Assembly: GCA_949358305.1 (NCBI GenBank) | Contig: OX442314.1 | Span: 63,807,369 to 63,871,368, forward strand | Length of the DNA stretch: 64,000 bases | From: Strigamia acuminata | Taxonomy: Eukaryota; Arthropoda; Chilopoda; Geophilomorpha; Linotaeniidae | Direction of reading: 5' to 3' | Shown here: positions 63,336 through 64,000 of the stretch, one piece after another | Position numbering within the stretch: the stretch's first letter is position 1 | Layout of the letters: each line of letters begins with the position of its first letter | Notes under the pieces: model-generated | What the model was told of the DNA's origin: nothing | What the model saw: only the letters and a program-made list of their open reading frames with translations | Database searches by the model: none | Program-made: the position numbers and the translations under genes

Positions 63336-64000
63336 ACAACGTTAGGACAACGTTGTAACAACTTCTATTGGGTCGACAGTGAGTAGGAAGTCGTTTCACT
63401 TCATTTTCGCGAAGTTCCAAAAAGCACGGGAATTCACGGACACGCGGGCGGAAGCGGGGACGCCTTCTTGGGCATCGAGTGACGACGATCTCCCATCGAA
63501 ACGGAAGAAGTGATTTCGAACGAAATTTTCGCCGATTTGAGTGCCGAAACGTTGAGGGAAAGCATTGATACGACCGTAAGAACTGAATTATATAGTTTGT
63601 CGAATTTATCACGGTGCATTTTTAGTAAAATGACCACATCAAGTGCTTCACCCACGGACATTTCCAAGATGGCGGCGCCCATCGTGAATCGAGCTGGCTG
63701 TTGATTTCGGACGATTTTCGTTATTTGTGAGCGGTTTCAGCGCTGGAAATACGACGCTGGAACACATAAACGTCCAAGGAAACACAGGAGCCTGGTTTGG
63801 AATTTATTCTTCGACGGAATTTTGCGAAAACAACGTTTTTCGGCGGCGACGAGTGCGAACTTAGTTCGCCAACGTTTCAAAGCAGAACTCACGTATTAAA
63901 TACGTGCCCACCGATTCGAAAACGTTTAGGAAACGTATTTCGGTGGAAAGAGAAGATTTTCGTGTCCGGGACACGATAAACGAGCTGGTTTTACAGCGTT
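63336..64000 (+). other. Copia-2 5' leader
   Basis: Non-coding by inspection, GC-rich like the Copia-1 leader. It has CCAAGATGGCGGCGCCCATCG near 63664, nearly the same as a motif in the solo LTR at 44742. Confidence 0.6.

Larger units (their letters stand above)
62843..64000 (+). mobile_element. Copia-2, 5' part (runs off the window)
   Basis: It starts TGTTGGTATT inside Gypsy-D pol; the left flank GGAAC is the presumed target duplication, unverifiable here. LTR, initiator-Met primer site and part of a GC-rich leader are present. No gag ATG is reached by 64000. Confidence 0.8.

Overview
The window is animal (invertebrate-like) nuclear DNA made almost entirely of nested transposable elements and satellite around one recognisable host gene. 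Nothing prokaryotic is present. Evidence for an animal genome: Ty3/Gypsy and Ty1/Copia retrotransposons with tRNA primer sites (Pro, Leu, Gln, Arg, initiator Met), DNA-transposon derivatives with target-site duplications, a TATA-driven gene with a 75-bp GT-AG intron, and AATAAA signals. I could not place the species; an arthropod is possible but unproven. A 200-N assembly gap lies at 32164-32363.

Layout. (1) 1 to about 8.4 kb: Gypsy-A on the minus strand (long split gag, intact pol; its 3' LTR is outside the window). (2) About 8.48-10.5 kb: decayed Mag-like Gypsy relic, its LTR split by a 1,034-bp CACTA/EnSpm-like non-autonomous element. (3) 10.9-11.2 kb: short 10/20-bp satellite. (4) 12,119-12,629: hAT-type MITE filled with a GTCCC minisatellite. 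(5) 13.05-30.1 kb: host gene for a secreted Gly/Tyr/Pro/Gln-repeat protein; its roughly 16-kb second intron holds a piggyBac-like MITE split by the complete 14,005-bp Gypsy-B (minus strand, 1,559-bp LTRs, AATT duplication), plus fold-back repeats. (6) 30.5-31.0 kb: decayed Copia RNase H relic. (7) 32.4-53.9 kb: Gypsy-C (plus strand), a giant element with gag, pol and a separate ORF3; a 7,471-bp Copia-1 (TCTAA duplication) sits inside it, and a 556-bp Copia solo LTR (GATAA duplication) sits inside Copia-1. (8) 53.9-59.2 kb: satellite of alternating, partly inverted 20-bp families. (9) 59.2-62.8 kb: Gypsy-D, a relative of Gypsy-C, cut by Copia-2, which runs off the right end.

How the genes work together. 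In each Gypsy element gag and pol lie in a -1 frame relation. Gypsy-A and Gypsy-B carry textbook A_AAA_AAC slippery heptamers just before the gag stop; Gypsy-C and -D share a GGAAAAC at the matching place. Gypsy-B and Gypsy-C also carry a third ORF where env would lie. Neither third ORF looks like an envelope protein; both hold a DnaJ-like CxxCxGxG double zinc motif. Gypsy-C pol has a roughly 400-residue Pro/Ser-rich linker with AT-hook-like motifs between RNase H and integrase, and Gypsy-C and -D both abut AT-rich satellite. Several ORFs carry isolated in-frame stops although their LTR pairs are identical or nearly so, which suggests recent mobilisation of defective copies.
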